A stretch of DNA of 61,461 nucleotides from Gemmatimonadota bacterium (GCA_022822425.1 JAJEBS010000292.1:1-61461), one strand, 5' to 3'; shown: positions 41,688 to 51,485, numbered from the stretch's first letter. Notes: generated by a model not told the origin, from the sequence alone. Numbers and translations: made by a program.

Positions 41688-44477
41688 TCAGCGACCCGCG
41701 CCCGCGGAGAGCACGTTGGAGAGGATGCGGTACGCTCCCGCGACGCCGTAGGGGAGCTGGCGGTGCAGGGCGAGCGCAAGGTAGGTGTAGTGGCCTTCGC
41801 CGATGGCGGCGGTGAGCCAGATTCCTTCCTGCGGTTCCTGTCCCTGGTCGTGGGTTTCTACCAGCGGAGTGTACGCGGCATCCCATTCGGTGAAGAACTT
41901 GGATCCGCGCTGCTCGACCCATCCGTCGAAGTCGCCTTCGGTGATGTGGTTGGGCGTTGTCATGAACGGATGGGCCGGCTGGAGCAGGCGCACCGGGGCA
42001 TCCTCTTCCGACACCTCCTCCGCGCCGCGCGGGAGGGAGGCGGGGTAGGGAGCCATCTCCCCGGGCACGAACTCCTGGGTCTGGTAGAGGATCACCAGGT
42101 GGCCGCCGGCGCGCGCGTACTCGATCAGGCGCTGGTTGTGCTCGAGCAGGTCGGGCCGCACCGCGTACGCCCGCGTGCCGACCACGATGGCGTCGAGTCC
42201 GGTGAGCGACGCGGGGTCGGCGAGGGCGGCAGCGTCGAGCATTTCCACCTGAGCGCCCAGTGCCTCGATGCCGGCCGGCACCTCGTCGCCCACTCCCATC
42301 ACGTAGCCGACGCGCGCGCCGTCCAGGCGGGTGACCGGCACCGACCGCACGGTGGTGGTCGCGGGGCGCCACAGCCGTGCCAGCCGGAGGTCGCGGTGGT
42401 CGATGGTATGGTAGCCGGCGCGGTATTCGCGCCCGCCCGCCCGCGACACGGCCTCGATGGTGGCGGCGCCCCTCCACCCCTCCGGTGGGGTGACCGCGAA
42501 GGCCACCTCGGCGACCTCGCCCGCGCGGGCGAAGTCGTGCGCCACGGTGGCGGGCGCGGCGGCCCAGCCGGTGGGGACTTCCAGGCGGGTCGTGGTGGGG
42601 AGGGGGGCCGTGTTGGCGGTGACGCGCACCTGGATGGGGAGGGGGGCGGCCCGGCGGTTCGCTGAGGTCGCCGGGCGGTCGGATGCGGGGGTGGGACCGG
42701 CCGGCCGCGCGTCGCCGGGTGGCGCGCCCGCGGCCTCCACCGGGACCACCCGAACGGCCGGCTCGACCACGACCGACAGGGCGGGCAGCACCTCGACCGG
42801 GCGCGTCACAGACCCGTACGGCAGGCGGGGCACAGGGGCGGTGAGGGGGGTGGTCCGCATCACGGTGGTCCCCTGGACTTCCAGGTCGACGGCGACGGAC
42901 AGGGCGGGGCGCCGCCACGGAAGGTGCAGGTCGGCCGAATCCCTCACCTGGTAGTGGTTCTGCGCGAGCCCGTCGCGCGCGAAGTAGGGAGCGGCGGCCA
43001 TCGCGTCGGCGCCCGCCTCTGGCACGCGCACCTCCATTTCGGCCGCAAAGCCATTTCCCGTCCCGGAAAAGCCGGAGGTGCGGCCCAGCACGACCCCCGC
43101 CCGGTCGACGACCCGCGCCTCCGAAACCCGAACACCTGCAGCTCCGGACGCCTCGACTGCGATTCCGACCGCCAGGCCCTGACCGGGCACGACCACCGCG
43201 CCGGCGGCTCCACCCGGCAGCCCCGCCTCCACGCGAAGGCCGCTGGCGGCGGCGATCGCGTCTTCGAACTGCCGCTCCTTCAGCCGCAGATGGAAGCCTG
43301 TTTCGGACGCGGCTGCAGAAGACGAAATCGCGGAACGCAACAGATCGAGCCCCCGAACCAGGTCCGGAACCGACTGCCCCGGAGCCCGAAAGTCGAACCC
43401 GGCGATGATCTCGTCGACCAATCCCTGAAGCTGCGCCAGCACTGCGCCGGTCTCCGGGCTCGCCGTCTCACCCAGCAGGCCGGGAAGCCCGTTCAGCGAC
43501 GTGTCCAGCCCGGCAAAGAAGGAAGCCTCGGCTTGACCCGAGGGCAAAGCTTCATCGGCTCGCCCGCGCGCGCGCGGGCTCCCGCCCACATCGCGCACCT
43601 CATATCGATAGAGCCCGCCCCCGGTGCGCACCCGTCCCGCCGTCTGCGAGCGCTGGAGCCCGAGTCCGCGGCTGGCCCACGCCTGAAAGCTCGTACCGAC
43701 CCACGGGCTCGCGCCGCGGGCATCCACCTCCACGTGGAACGGCTCGTCCACGCGAATCCCGCCGCCGTAAGTGCGGAGCACCCGCCACGGCCGAAGCCCC
43801 TCCTGCTCGATCTGTTGCGGGAAGCGGGCCGGATCCGCAGCCGCCTCCACCGCCTCCGGCGTCAGCAATCCCGACGCGTGGTGATGCCCATGTCCGTCCC
43901 GCCTCGACCCGTGGAATCGGGCCACCACCACCAGCGGACGGTTCAGGCGGATCACCCGCACCATGTCCTCCAGCACGGCCTCCCGGTCCCAACTCCGGTA
44001 GGCTTCCTCCACCGTCTTGGAGTAGCCGTAGTCCACGGCCGTGGTGAAGTAGAGGTCGTCCAGACCGTAGTAGCGGCCCGCCAGGACCAGCTCGCGCGTG
44101 CGGATCAGCCCGAGACCGTCGAAGAGTTCGGGACCGATGGCGTTGGCGCCGGCCTCGCCCCGGTTCAGGCTCAGCAGGGCGGTGCGCGCCCCCCAGCCGC
44201 GGCTGGCGAGCGTGAGCATGCCCGAGTTCTCGTCGTCGGGATGGGCGGTCACATGAAGCAGGCTCGCGGTCGTGCGCAGCTTGAGGATGCGCTGCCATGC
44301 CCCCATCGCGCCGCGGTCGGGATCGAGCCGTTCTTCGGCCACCGCCGCCGGGAACGCCAGCACCCGGTCGAGCCTGGACGCGCCATCCATGGCCTGAGCC
44401 GCGAGCCCGACGGGGCCGGCCAGCGCCAGCAGCACAAGACCAGCCGCACGGTCATGAGTCATCAAACGAGTCATCAT
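41688..44477 (-). CDS. PIG-L family deacetylase, large secreted form
   Basis: 929 aa. Signal peptide in the first 27 residues (L-V-L-L-A-L-A-G-P-V-G-L-A-A-Q). The LmbE/PIG-L core has A-H-P-D-D-E at 78-83 (zinc ligands), R-G-E-A-G at about 106-110, and H-G-H-H-H near 208. C-terminal to the catalytic domain are beta-sandwich modules and a terminal glutamine-amidotransferase-like alpha/beta segment (V-G-T-R-A-Y-A-V-R). This long architecture is typical of polysaccharide-utilisation PIG-L proteins that de-N-acetylate sugars. The start is uncertain: the sequence around it repeats ATGACTC, with candidate ATGs at 44477, 44474 and 44462. Confidence 0.87.
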   Translation of the reverse strand: MMTRLMTHDRAAGLVLLALAGPVGLAAQAMDGASRLDRVLAFPAAVAEERLDPDRGAMGAWQRILKLRTTASLLHVTAHPDDENSGMLTLASRGWGARTALLSLNRGEAGANAIGPELFDGLGLIRTRELVLAGRYYGLDDLYFTTAVDYGYSKTVEEAYRSWDREAVLEDMVRVIRLNRPLVVVARFHGSRRDGHGHHHASGLLTPEAVEAAADPARFPQQIEQEGLRPWRVLRTYGGGIRVDEPFHVEVDARGASPWVGTSFQAWASRGLGLQRSQTAGRVRTGGGLYRYEVRDVGGSPRARGRADEALPSGQAEASFFAGLDTSLNGLPGLLGETASPETGAVLAQLQGLVDEIIAGFDFRAPGQSVPDLVRGLDLLRSAISSSAAASETGFHLRLKERQFEDAIAAASGLRVEAGLPGGAAGAVVVPGQGLAVGIAVEASGAAGVRVSEARVVDRAGVVLGRTSGFSGTGNGFAAEMEVRVPEAGADAMAAAPYFARDGLAQNHYQVRDSADLHLPWRRPALSVAVDLEVQGTTVMRTTPLTAPVPRLPYGSVTRPVEVLPALSVVVEPAVRVVPVEAAGAPPGDARPAGPTPASDRPATSANRRAAPLPIQVRVTANTAPLPTTTRLEVPTGWAAAPATVAHDFARAGEVAEVAFAVTPPEGWRGAATIEAVSRAGGREYRAGYHTIDHRDLRLARLWRPATTTVRSVPVTRLDGARVGYVMGVGDEVPAGIEALGAQVEMLDAAALADPASLTGLDAIVVGTRAYAVRPDLLEHNQRLIEYARAGGHLVILYQTQEFVPGEMAPYPASLPRGAEEVSEEDAPVRLLQPAHPFMTTPNHITEGDFDGWVEQRGSKFFTEWDAAYTPLVETHDQGQEPQEGIWLTAAIGEGHYTYLALALHRQLPYGVAGAYRILSNVLSAGAGR

Positions 44478-44519
44478 GAGTCACAAACCGAGTCATCCCT
44501 CTCCATCGAGCCTTCGCCG

Positions 44520-45707
44520 CTAGCTCCCATCCGCCCCCTGCACCGCGAACTTCTGTGCCCGGAACCCGGCCTGGACACTGTCTCCGGCGGCGTCGACCAC
44601 CATGGGCCCGGCCGCTTCGGCGACGAACATGTTCCCCTGGGGGTCGATGGACAGGTTGTGCGGGCGTCCGAGCTCTCCGGGACCCACCCCGGGACCGCCG
44701 AACTCATCGACGACCTCCAGGTCCGAACGCCGCAGGACCAGAATCACATGCGAACCGCCGTCGGCAACGTAGAGCCAGGTCTGCGCCTCGTCGGGCGAAA
44801 AACCGACGGAAAAGGTCGCCGAGCCCCCGCAGTCCGGCACCGGCTCCCCCTCCGGCGGGCACAGCGGGCGCACGACCTTCTCCATCACGTATTCGCCGCT
44901 CTGCCGGAAGACCTGGATCCGGTTGTTGGCCCTGTCCGCGAGGTAGATGAGCCCGTCCCGGGAACCGAAGATTCCGTGCGCGGTCTGGAACTGCCGGGAC
45001 GGCTCTTCCGACATCGGGTCCCATTCGTAGTCGTCGTCGGGCTGCTCCCCGTACGCGCCCCAGTGGCGCAGGTATTCCCCGCTCTCGCCATCGAACACGA
45101 TCACGCGCCGGTTGCCGTATCCGTCCGCGATGAAGACCTCGTTATCCTCGGGATCGACCCAGATCTCGGCTGGCCTGCCCATGAGGGTCGGGTCGTTGCT
45201 GCCCCCCGTTTCATCGATGCGCCCGAGCGTCATCACATGCTCGCCGTCGCGCGTGAACTTGAGCGTCATCTGGCTTTCCCGCGCGTTCGTCCACACGAAG
45301 TCGTTGTGATCCACGAAGAGTCCGTGGATCGTGCTCCAGTTGCCCTCGGGGCCCGCCGCGCTCCACGACTGCACCAGGTTCCCCTCGGTGTCCCATTCCC
45401 CGATCCGGCTGCCGCTGGACGTCCAGACGTGTCCCCGGGCATCGGCAAAAAGGCCGATCACCTGCCCCCACTCGAAGCCTTCGGGCATTTGGAACCACCC
45501 ATCAACGGGCTCGAACTGCGGGACTCCGCCGGGCATCCCTCCGGCAGAATTGGGCGCGCCGGATGAGTCAGGAGCGTCCGGTGCCGCGCAGGCTGCGATC
45601 AGCCCGGCCAGGACCGCGAACACGAGCGCCAACCCCGTTGGAGATGATCGCCCGCATCGGCGATCGGGAAGGGAAGCGATGGCCGAGACCTTCTTGCGAG
45701 CGAACAT
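44520..45707 (-). CDS. NHL-repeat beta-propeller lipoprotein
   Basis: 395 aa from ATG 45707, with AGGTGG upstream; the frame is open for another 107 codons but these are low in family-like character and overlap the divergent transporter leader. Lipobox A-G-L-I-A-A-C near residue 37. Repeats such as G-L-F-A-D-A-R-G-H-V-W-T-S, N-E-V-F-I-A-D-G-Y-G-N-R-R-V, L-I-Y-L-A-D-R-A-N-N-R-I-Q-V-F and N-M-F-V-A-E-A-A-G-P are NHL blades, with the arrangement seen in peptidyl-hydroxyglycine lyase-like proteins. Catalytic status is unknown. It lies 42 bp before the PIG-L gene on the same strand. Confidence 0.82.
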   Translation of the reverse strand: MFARKKVSAIASLPDRRCGRSSPTGLALVFAVLAGLIAACAAPDAPDSSGAPNSAGGMPGGVPQFEPVDGWFQMPEGFEWGQVIGLFADARGHVWTSSGSRIGEWDTEGNLVQSWSAAGPEGNWSTIHGLFVDHNDFVWTNARESQMTLKFTRDGEHVMTLGRIDETGGSNDPTLMGRPAEIWVDPEDNEVFIADGYGNRRVIVFDGESGEYLRHWGAYGEQPDDDYEWDPMSEEPSRQFQTAHGIFGSRDGLIYLADRANNRIQVFRQSGEYVMEKVVRPLCPPEGEPVPDCGGSATFSVGFSPDEAQTWLYVADGGSHVILVLRRSDLEVVDEFGGPGVGPGELGRPHNLSIDPQGNMFVAEAAGPMVVDAAGDSVQAGFRAQKFAVQGADGS

Positions 45708-45909
45708 GGCACCACCTTGGCTGGGGCGGAGGGATGCAGGGCGGGGAATCCTTCCCATCGTGCCTGCACCCCAGGCTCCGGGCAAGGGCAAGGCCCCGCA
45801 CGCTTTACTGTTCCCGGAGCAGCCCGCTCCGTATGTTGCCGGGTTGCCGTCCCGCAGCCGGGACCCGCGGGCGAGTTCCACTCCAAAGACGCCAGACGGA
45901 GGAAGCGCC

Positions 45910-47313
45910 TTGACCCAGACCAGCGCCGGAGAGCCGAAACTCACGCCCGTACAGAAGTTCGGTGAGGTCATCGCGGACTTCGTCGAACGATGGATGCCGA
46001 ACCCGTTCCTGTTCGCCATCATCCTCACCTATGTCGCCGCGGTAACGGCCTGGCTGTCCGAGGGATCGAGCCCTGCCGAGATCGCCTTTGCCTGGTACGA
46101 CGGCTTCTGGGTTCTGCTCACCTTCGCCATGCAGATGGTCATCATCCTGGTGACCGGGTTCGTCGTGGCGTACCACCCTGTCGTGAAGCGCGGCATACTC
46201 TGGCTGGTGCGGCTCCCCCGGAACGGCCGCCAGGCGGTGGTGCTGGTGGGCGTGGGCTCGATGCTGACGGGATGGATCTCGTGGGGCCTCGGGCTCATTT
46301 TCGGCGCCATCCTCGCGCGCGAGATGGGGAAAGTCGCGCATCGGCGAGGCATGGCCGTCCACTATCCGCTGCTCGCCGTGGCCGGATACATGGGCATGAG
46401 CCTGACCTGGGGATGGGGCATGTCCAGCTCCGCGGGCCTCCTGCAGGCGACGGACAACAACGTCTTCATGCAGATGGGCATCGTCGACCGGGTGATCCCG
46501 GCCAGCGAGTGGGTCTTCCATTCCTATCCGCTGCTGCTCACGGCGCTCGCGCTGGCCTACGGGTGCCTGATGCTCTATCTGCTCGCCCCGCCGGATCAGA
46601 ATTGCCGCGGAATCGCCCGCTACGTGCCCGAGGAAGCCGAGGCGGACGACGCTGCCTCCCCCGCGCCGGCCATCGCCAAGCCGAGCCCGGCCGACCGGAT
46701 CAACCACAGCCGCATCCTGGGTGGAATAATCGCGCTGACGGGCGTCGTGATGCTGGGACGGGAATTCTTCACCGACCCGATGGGAGCCCTCGACCTGAAC
46801 GTCTTCAACTTCGGGTTCCTGATGATCGGGATGCTCCTCTACATCAGTCCTTCCCAGTACCAGGACGAGTTCACCGACGCCGTGAAGGGAAGCGCCGGCA
46901 TCATCCTGCAGTTCCCCTTCTATGCGGGGATCGTCGGCATCATGACCGGGACCGGGCTCGTGAATACGATGACGGAGAGCCTGCTCGCGCTGTCCACCGC
47001 GGACAACTTCCCCGTGGTCACCTGGATCACGGGCGGCATCCTGAACGTCTTCGTGCCCTCGGCAGGGAGCGAATGGGCCATCGTCGGGGGCCCGATGATG
47101 CAGGCAGGGGCGGAACTGGGCGTCCCGCACGGCCAGACCATCGCCGCCTACGCCGTCGGCGACGCGCACACGAACCTGTTCAACCCGTTCTGGGCGATCC
47201 CGCTGCTCGCCATCACCGGCCTGCGCGCCCGCGACATGTTCGGCTACGGCATCACGATGATGATCCTGCTCGTGCCCTTCATCGCGCTGGCGCTGTTCTT
47301 CCTGCCGTATTGA
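45910..47313 (+). CDS. AtoE-like short-chain fatty acid transporter
   Basis: 467 aa from TTG 45910, with GGAGGAAG eight bases upstream; the frame is open earlier but overlaps the divergent NHL gene. About twelve membrane segments. Matches the AtoE/short-chain fatty acid transporter family: V-E-R-W-M-P-N-P-F-L-F-A-I-I-L-T at the N-terminus, N-W-G-x-like M-S-L-T-W-G-W-G-M-S-S-S-A-G-L, L-Q-F-P-F-Y-A-G-I-V-G-I-M and F-V-P-S-A-G-S-E-W-A-I-V-G-G-P. It probably moves butyrate- or acetoacetate-like acids. It is followed after 5 bp by an ABC-type binding protein gene. Confidence 0.88.
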   Translation: MTQTSAGEPKLTPVQKFGEVIADFVERWMPNPFLFAIILTYVAAVTAWLSEGSSPAEIAFAWYDGFWVLLTFAMQMVIILVTGFVVAYHPVVKRGILWLVRLPRNGRQAVVLVGVGSMLTGWISWGLGLIFGAILAREMGKVAHRRGMAVHYPLLAVAGYMGMSLTWGWGMSSSAGLLQATDNNVFMQMGIVDRVIPASEWVFHSYPLLLTALALAYGCLMLYLLAPPDQNCRGIARYVPEEAEADDAASPAPAIAKPSPADRINHSRILGGIIALTGVVMLGREFFTDPMGALDLNVFNFGFLMIGMLLYISPSQYQDEFTDAVKGSAGIILQFPFYAGIVGIMTGTGLVNTMTESLLALSTADNFPVVTWITGGILNVFVPSAGSEWAIVGGPMMQAGAELGVPHGQTIAAYAVGDAHTNLFNPFWAIPLLAITGLRARDMFGYGITMMILLVPFIALALFFLPY

Positions 47314-47318
47314 GGGGG

Positions 47319-48932
47319 ATGGCAAGCACCAGGGGACCTGCGGTGGCCGTAGCGGCCGCACTGATGCTGGCCTGCGCCAGCCCGGACTCCGCTTCCGGCG
47401 GCCCGGACGACGAACTCATCATCGCCTGGACCGCCTCCCGCGAGCCCGCCTCCCTCGACGGCCACATCGAGCCGTACCAGACCGCTTGGCTCATCGACTA
47501 CAAGATCGCCGATCCGCTGCTGATCCTCGGGCCGGACGGCGAGTTCCATCCGGCGCTGGCCGCAAGCTGGTCCTCGAACGATGTCGCGGATGAATGGACG
47601 TTCACGCTCAAGAGCGACGTCATCTTCCAGGACGGCACCCCCTTCGACGCGGAGGCCGTCAAATACAACGTCGAGCGCATCCTCGATCCGGCGACGCGCT
47701 CCGGGGAGATGGCCGCCCACGTCGGGCCGGTCGAGCGGGTGGAGGTCGTCGACGACACCACCGTCACCCTCCACTACGAGGCGCCCTGGGTGACGGTCCT
47801 CGACGCCTTCCGCAGGATCCCGATCTGGTCTCCCGCGGCGGCGGAACAGTGGGGCATCGAGGAGTTCGACCGGCATCTGGTGGGCGCGGGGCCGTTCCTG
47901 CTCGAGGAGTGGGTGCCCAACGATCACGTGACCGTGCGGCGCTGGGACGGCTACGGCGGCTGGAACTCGATCAGCAACGACGCGGGTCCGGCCAAGGTCG
48001 AGCGGATCACGATCCGCTTCATCGGCGAGGAGGCGGTCCTGGGCAACGTCGTCCGCACCGGCAACGCCCATATCGCCATGAATCTGCCCACGGCCTACAT
48101 CGAAGATTACCGAGATGCGGAGGGCTTCTCGCTGCTGACGGGCTACCAGGCGGGGACCGGGCTGCAGATGGTCATGAATGTGCGGCGCCCGCCCTTCAGC
48201 GATCTGCGGGTCCGGCAGGCCGTGTTGTACGCAACCGATCAGCCCGCGATCAACGATCTGCTGTACGACGGGTACTATCTACCATCCGACGGCCCGCTGA
48301 ACACGGTCCATCCGTGCTACTGGGAAGGGAACGCGGACCTCTATCCGCACGACCCCGAGACCGCGCGCCGGCTTCTGGAAGAGGCGGGCTACACGGACCG
48401 GGACGGCGACGGGATCCGCGAGGCCTACGGGATTCCCGGCGTGGACGACGGCACCCCTCTCCGCGTGCGCTGGACCATCCTCGACCGCGAGGAGATGGGC
48501 GAGGCGGTCCAGGCCCAGTGGCGCGCGATCGGCATCGACGTGGCCATCGAGATCGTGCCCGGCCCGGTGCAGCTCGAGATGGTCAACAACCGCGACTTCG
48601 ACCTGATGTACGAGCGCCAGCGCAGCCCCGATCCGCTGCTGATGGACATGCTCTGGAACTCGGCCCACGACGTGGTGGGCGGATGGGCGTGGACCGGCTT
48701 CGTGGACGAGGAACTGGACCGGCTCGTGGGTCAGCTCAGGACCATCCCGGACGGGGAAGCCCGGTGCGAGCTCGCCCAGGAAGCCCAGCGCATCATCATG
48801 GAGAACGCGCTCATGCTCCCGACGCTCAGCGAGCCGATCTTCTATGCGGTATCAGATGAGGTGCGCGACTTTGAGCTGATGTCGGAAGGGCAGTTTTATT
48901 TCGTGCATAATGCGAGGTTGGCGAGGGAATAG
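47319..48932 (+). CDS. Family 5 extracellular solute-binding lipoprotein
   Basis: 537 aa from ATG 47319, with GAGGGGG covering the upstream stop. Lipobox L-M-L-A-C near residue 19. Family 5 (oligopeptide/nickel/opine) features: A-S-L-D-G-H-I-E-P, L-L-I-L-G-P-D-G-E-F-H-P-A-L-A-A-S-W, the class motif V-I-F-Q-D-G-T-P-F-D-A-E-A-V-K-Y-N-V, and D-G-Y-Y-L-P-S-D-G-P. No DppB/C/D/F permease or ATPase genes follow, only convergent efflux genes. It is therefore an orphan receptor co-transcribed with a secondary transporter, which is unusual. Confidence 0.9.
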   Translation: MASTRGPAVAVAAALMLACASPDSASGGPDDELIIAWTASREPASLDGHIEPYQTAWLIDYKIADPLLILGPDGEFHPALAASWSSNDVADEWTFTLKSDVIFQDGTPFDAEAVKYNVERILDPATRSGEMAAHVGPVERVEVVDDTTVTLHYEAPWVTVLDAFRRIPIWSPAAAEQWGIEEFDRHLVGAGPFLLEEWVPNDHVTVRRWDGYGGWNSISNDAGPAKVERITIRFIGEEAVLGNVVRTGNAHIAMNLPTAYIEDYRDAEGFSLLTGYQAGTGLQMVMNVRRPPFSDLRVRQAVLYATDQPAINDLLYDGYYLPSDGPLNTVHPCYWEGNADLYPHDPETARRLLEEAGYTDRDGDGIREAYGIPGVDDGTPLRVRWTILDREEMGEAVQAQWRAIGIDVAIEIVPGPVQLEMVNNRDFDLMYERQRSPDPLLMDMLWNSAHDVVGGWAWTGFVDEELDRLVGQLRTIPDGEARCELAQEAQRIIMENALMLPTLSEPIFYAVSDEVRDFELMSEGQFYFVHNARLARE

Positions 48933-50177
48933 TTACTCGTACCTCAGGGACTCCACCGGATCGAGACGCGCCGCCTTGCGCGCAGGCAGGATTCCCGCCA
49001 CGAGCCCGATCGCCATGAGCATGCCGACGCACATCGACGCGATCGGGAGCGAGAGTTTCGGGTTCAGGATGTACTCCATGGCCGGGTTGTCGCTGGGAAT
49101 GCTGTCAATGCCGATCACCAGGAGCGAGGCGACGGCGAGTCCGAGCAAACCCCCGCCGACCGTGATGACGACCGCTTCCGAAAGGAACTGGTTGACGATG
49201 TGCCGTCGGCGCGCGCCCACGGCGAGCTTGATGCCGATCTCCCGTGTCCGCTCACGGACGACGACGTACATGATGTTCGCGACGCCGACCCCGGCGACCA
49301 GCAGCGTGAAGGCGCCCACCAGCCCCAGGAAGACCTGGATGCCGTAACCGATCTGGCCCACGATCTTCTCGTCTTCGATGAAGTCCCAGATGCCGAGCGC
49401 TCGTTCGTCCTCAGGATCGAACCTGTGCCGGCCACCGAGAACCCGGTACAGCTCCCGCTTGGCGACCGGCGCGTCCGCCACGTTGCGCGGCCGCACGAGG
49501 AGGTGGTTCACGAATTCGGTGCCATAGATGCTCCGGAACGTCGAGGCGGGGATCACGGCGCGGTTCTCGTCGGGACCGTTGTTGCTCGAATCCTGGAATT
49601 TGGATTCCATCACGCCGATTACCGTAAACGAGAGCCCGTCGAGCAGGACGGTCTGTCCCACGGGCGGTGTGTCGCCGAACAGACGCGCCGCGATCTCGTC
49701 ACCCAGGAAGAGCACGCGCCTCCTCTGATCCACGTCGCGCTGATTGATGAACCGTCCGCCGGGAGCGGGGAACATGCGCCGAAGCTCGGAGAAGATCGGG
49801 TTCACGCCCTCCATGTAGGTCGTGGTCTGGTTCTCGCCCGCCTTGAGATGGGTCCTGCCGCGCCCGTAGGACGGGCTGCCGAACTCGAACTCCGGGATCG
49901 CACGCAGCACCAGGTCGAGATCATCTTCGCGCAGCCGTATCCGGCGTCCCTGCGAGAGACCCTCGTGCTCGAGGCTCGTCTGGCCGCCGTAGACCATGAA
50001 GATTCGCTCTCCCGCATTGAGCAGGCCCTCCGAAACCTGAGTTCGGAGCCCCCGGCCGAAGGCAAGCAGCAGAACGATCGAGATCGTGCCCCACACCATC
50101 GCGAAGATGGTGAGGAAGCTGCGAGTGCGGTTGGCCCGCAGGTCGCCGAGCACGTCTGCGAGGAGGATCTTCCACAT
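48933..50177 (-). CDS. FtsX/MacB-type ABC permease, second of pair
   Basis: 414 aa. One N-terminal helix (F-L-T-I-F-A-M-V-W-G-T-I-S-I-V-L-L-L-A-F-G-R), a large periplasmic domain at ~50-280 with F-L-G-D-E-I-A-A-R-L-F-G, then three C-terminal helices carrying G-I-K-L-A-V-G-A-R-R and ending L-D-P-V-E-S-L-R-Y-E. It is a clear paralogue of the next gene: both have R-R-R-V-x-F-L-G-D-E, G-V-A-N-I-M-Y and L-D-P-V-E. The stop abuts the stop of the convergent binding-protein gene. It works with the HlyD-type adaptor upstream; no ATPase is encoded here. Confidence 0.88.
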   Translation of the reverse strand: MWKILLADVLGDLRANRTRSFLTIFAMVWGTISIVLLLAFGRGLRTQVSEGLLNAGERIFMVYGGQTSLEHEGLSQGRRIRLREDDLDLVLRAIPEFEFGSPSYGRGRTHLKAGENQTTTYMEGVNPIFSELRRMFPAPGGRFINQRDVDQRRRVLFLGDEIAARLFGDTPPVGQTVLLDGLSFTVIGVMESKFQDSSNNGPDENRAVIPASTFRSIYGTEFVNHLLVRPRNVADAPVAKRELYRVLGGRHRFDPEDERALGIWDFIEDEKIVGQIGYGIQVFLGLVGAFTLLVAGVGVANIMYVVVRERTREIGIKLAVGARRRHIVNQFLSEAVVITVGGGLLGLAVASLLVIGIDSIPSDNPAMEYILNPKLSLPIASMCVGMLMAIGLVAGILPARKAARLDPVESLRYE

Positions 50178-50230
50178 CGATCAGGCCACCTGGCGGGTGC
50201 GGTGCCCCGGCGCACGCGCCAGCGCCGGTG

Positions 50231-51463
50231 CTAGTGACGGAGACATTCGACAGGATCCAGCGCCGCAGCGCGACGAGCTGGCAGGAGGCCGGCGAGCATC
50301 GCGACGAACGCGAGCAGCGCCATCGTCACGGCGGCTACCTGGAGCGAGATGGCAGGCGTGCCCACGATGTCGTTCATCGGGAACAGGGACACCACCTTCA
50401 CGATTCCCGCCGATACAAGGACGCCGAGCGCGGCCCCGACAGCCACGATGAGGACGCTCTCCGCGAGAAACTGCCAGAGGATGGACCTTCGGGTCGCGCC
50501 GACCGAGCGCTTGATCCCGATCTCGCGCGTGCGTTCCTGCACGACGATGTACATGATGTTCGCGACGCCGATCCCTCCTACGCTGAGCGTGAAGGTGCCC
50601 ACGATCGCGAAGAACAGCTTGAACCCGAGGAACATGAAGCCGAACATGCGCTCCCATTCGGCCGTGTCCCAGACCTGGAGCGCGTCCTCGTCCCGTGGAT
50701 TGAAGCGGTACTTCCTGCCCAGCACCTCGAAGACTCGCGCCTCCACCGCCGCGGTGCGCGAGGCGTCCGCCGTCCGGTAGACCAGGTTCGAGACGAAGCG
50801 CGAGCCGAAAAGAGCTGCGTGCGTGCTCGCCGGAATGAACACCCGGTCTTCGTCGCGCGAGTTGTAGGAGCTGTTCTGGATCTTGGGCTGGAGCACGCCG
50901 ATGACGGTGAAAGGGGAATCCCCGATCCTGACCTGTTCGCCAACGGGATCCGCGTCGCCAAACAGGACGCGGGCGACCTCGTCGCCGAGGAATACGACGC
51001 GGCGGCGCTCCGCCAGATCCCGCTCGTTGATGAATCGGCCGCCCGGAAGCGGGAAGATGTTCCGCATCTCGCCATACACGGGATGAATGCCGGTGATATT
51101 GGGATTGACTCCGTTCCGGCCGCGGCGGACGGGGGCCTCGCGCGTCGAGTACTCCGGGCTGATCATCGTGATGTCGGGAATCTGGCGGGCGAGGATCCGG
51201 GCATCCGCTTCGCGCAGCCGGATTGTCCGGCCCTCCCTGAACCCCGCGTGGGCCAGCGTGGTGCGTCCGCCGAAGAGCACGACGATCCGGTCGCCCAGCC
51301 CGTGAAACCGCTTGAGCGTCTGCCTTTCGAGCCCCACCGAAAAAGCGAGCAGCACGACCACCGCCACCGTGCCCCAGGTGATCCCGAGTATGGTCAGGAC
51401 CGTGCGCAGACGCTGAGCGGAAAGGTCCGACCACAGTTGCCGGACCACGTCGACCAGTCTCAC
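50231..51463 (-). CDS. FtsX/MacB-type ABC permease, first of pair
   Basis: 410 aa. N-terminal helix T-V-L-T-I-L-G-I-T-W-G-T-V-A-V-V-V-L-L-A-F-S-V-G, a MacB-PCD periplasmic domain with G-G-R-F-I-N-E-R-D-L-A-E-R-R-R-V-V-F-L-G-D-E, and three C-terminal helices with G-I-G-V-A-N-I-M-Y-I-V-V-Q-E-R-T-R-E-I-G-I-K-R-S-V-G-A. It ends L-D-P-V-E-C-L-R-H. It begins 22 bp after the adaptor stop, with the second permease 53 bp further on. Two similar permeases suggest a heterodimer. Confidence 0.9.
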   Translation of the reverse strand: MRLVDVVRQLWSDLSAQRLRTVLTILGITWGTVAVVVLLAFSVGLERQTLKRFHGLGDRIVVLFGGRTTLAHAGFREGRTIRLREADARILARQIPDITMISPEYSTREAPVRRGRNGVNPNITGIHPVYGEMRNIFPLPGGRFINERDLAERRRVVFLGDEVARVLFGDADPVGEQVRIGDSPFTVIGVLQPKIQNSSYNSRDEDRVFIPASTHAALFGSRFVSNLVYRTADASRTAAVEARVFEVLGRKYRFNPRDEDALQVWDTAEWERMFGFMFLGFKLFFAIVGTFTLSVGGIGVANIMYIVVQERTREIGIKRSVGATRRSILWQFLAESVLIVAVGAALGVLVSAGIVKVVSLFPMNDIVGTPAISLQVAAVTMALLAFVAMLAGLLPARRAAALDPVECLRH

Positions 51464-51485
51464 GGCGACTCCACTGCCCGCGGCC

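Noticed and set aside
45805-47361. Minus-strand 518-codon frame opposite the AtoE-like gene
   Set aside because: His/Arg/Glu-rich shadow without homology; the plus strand encodes a clear transporter.
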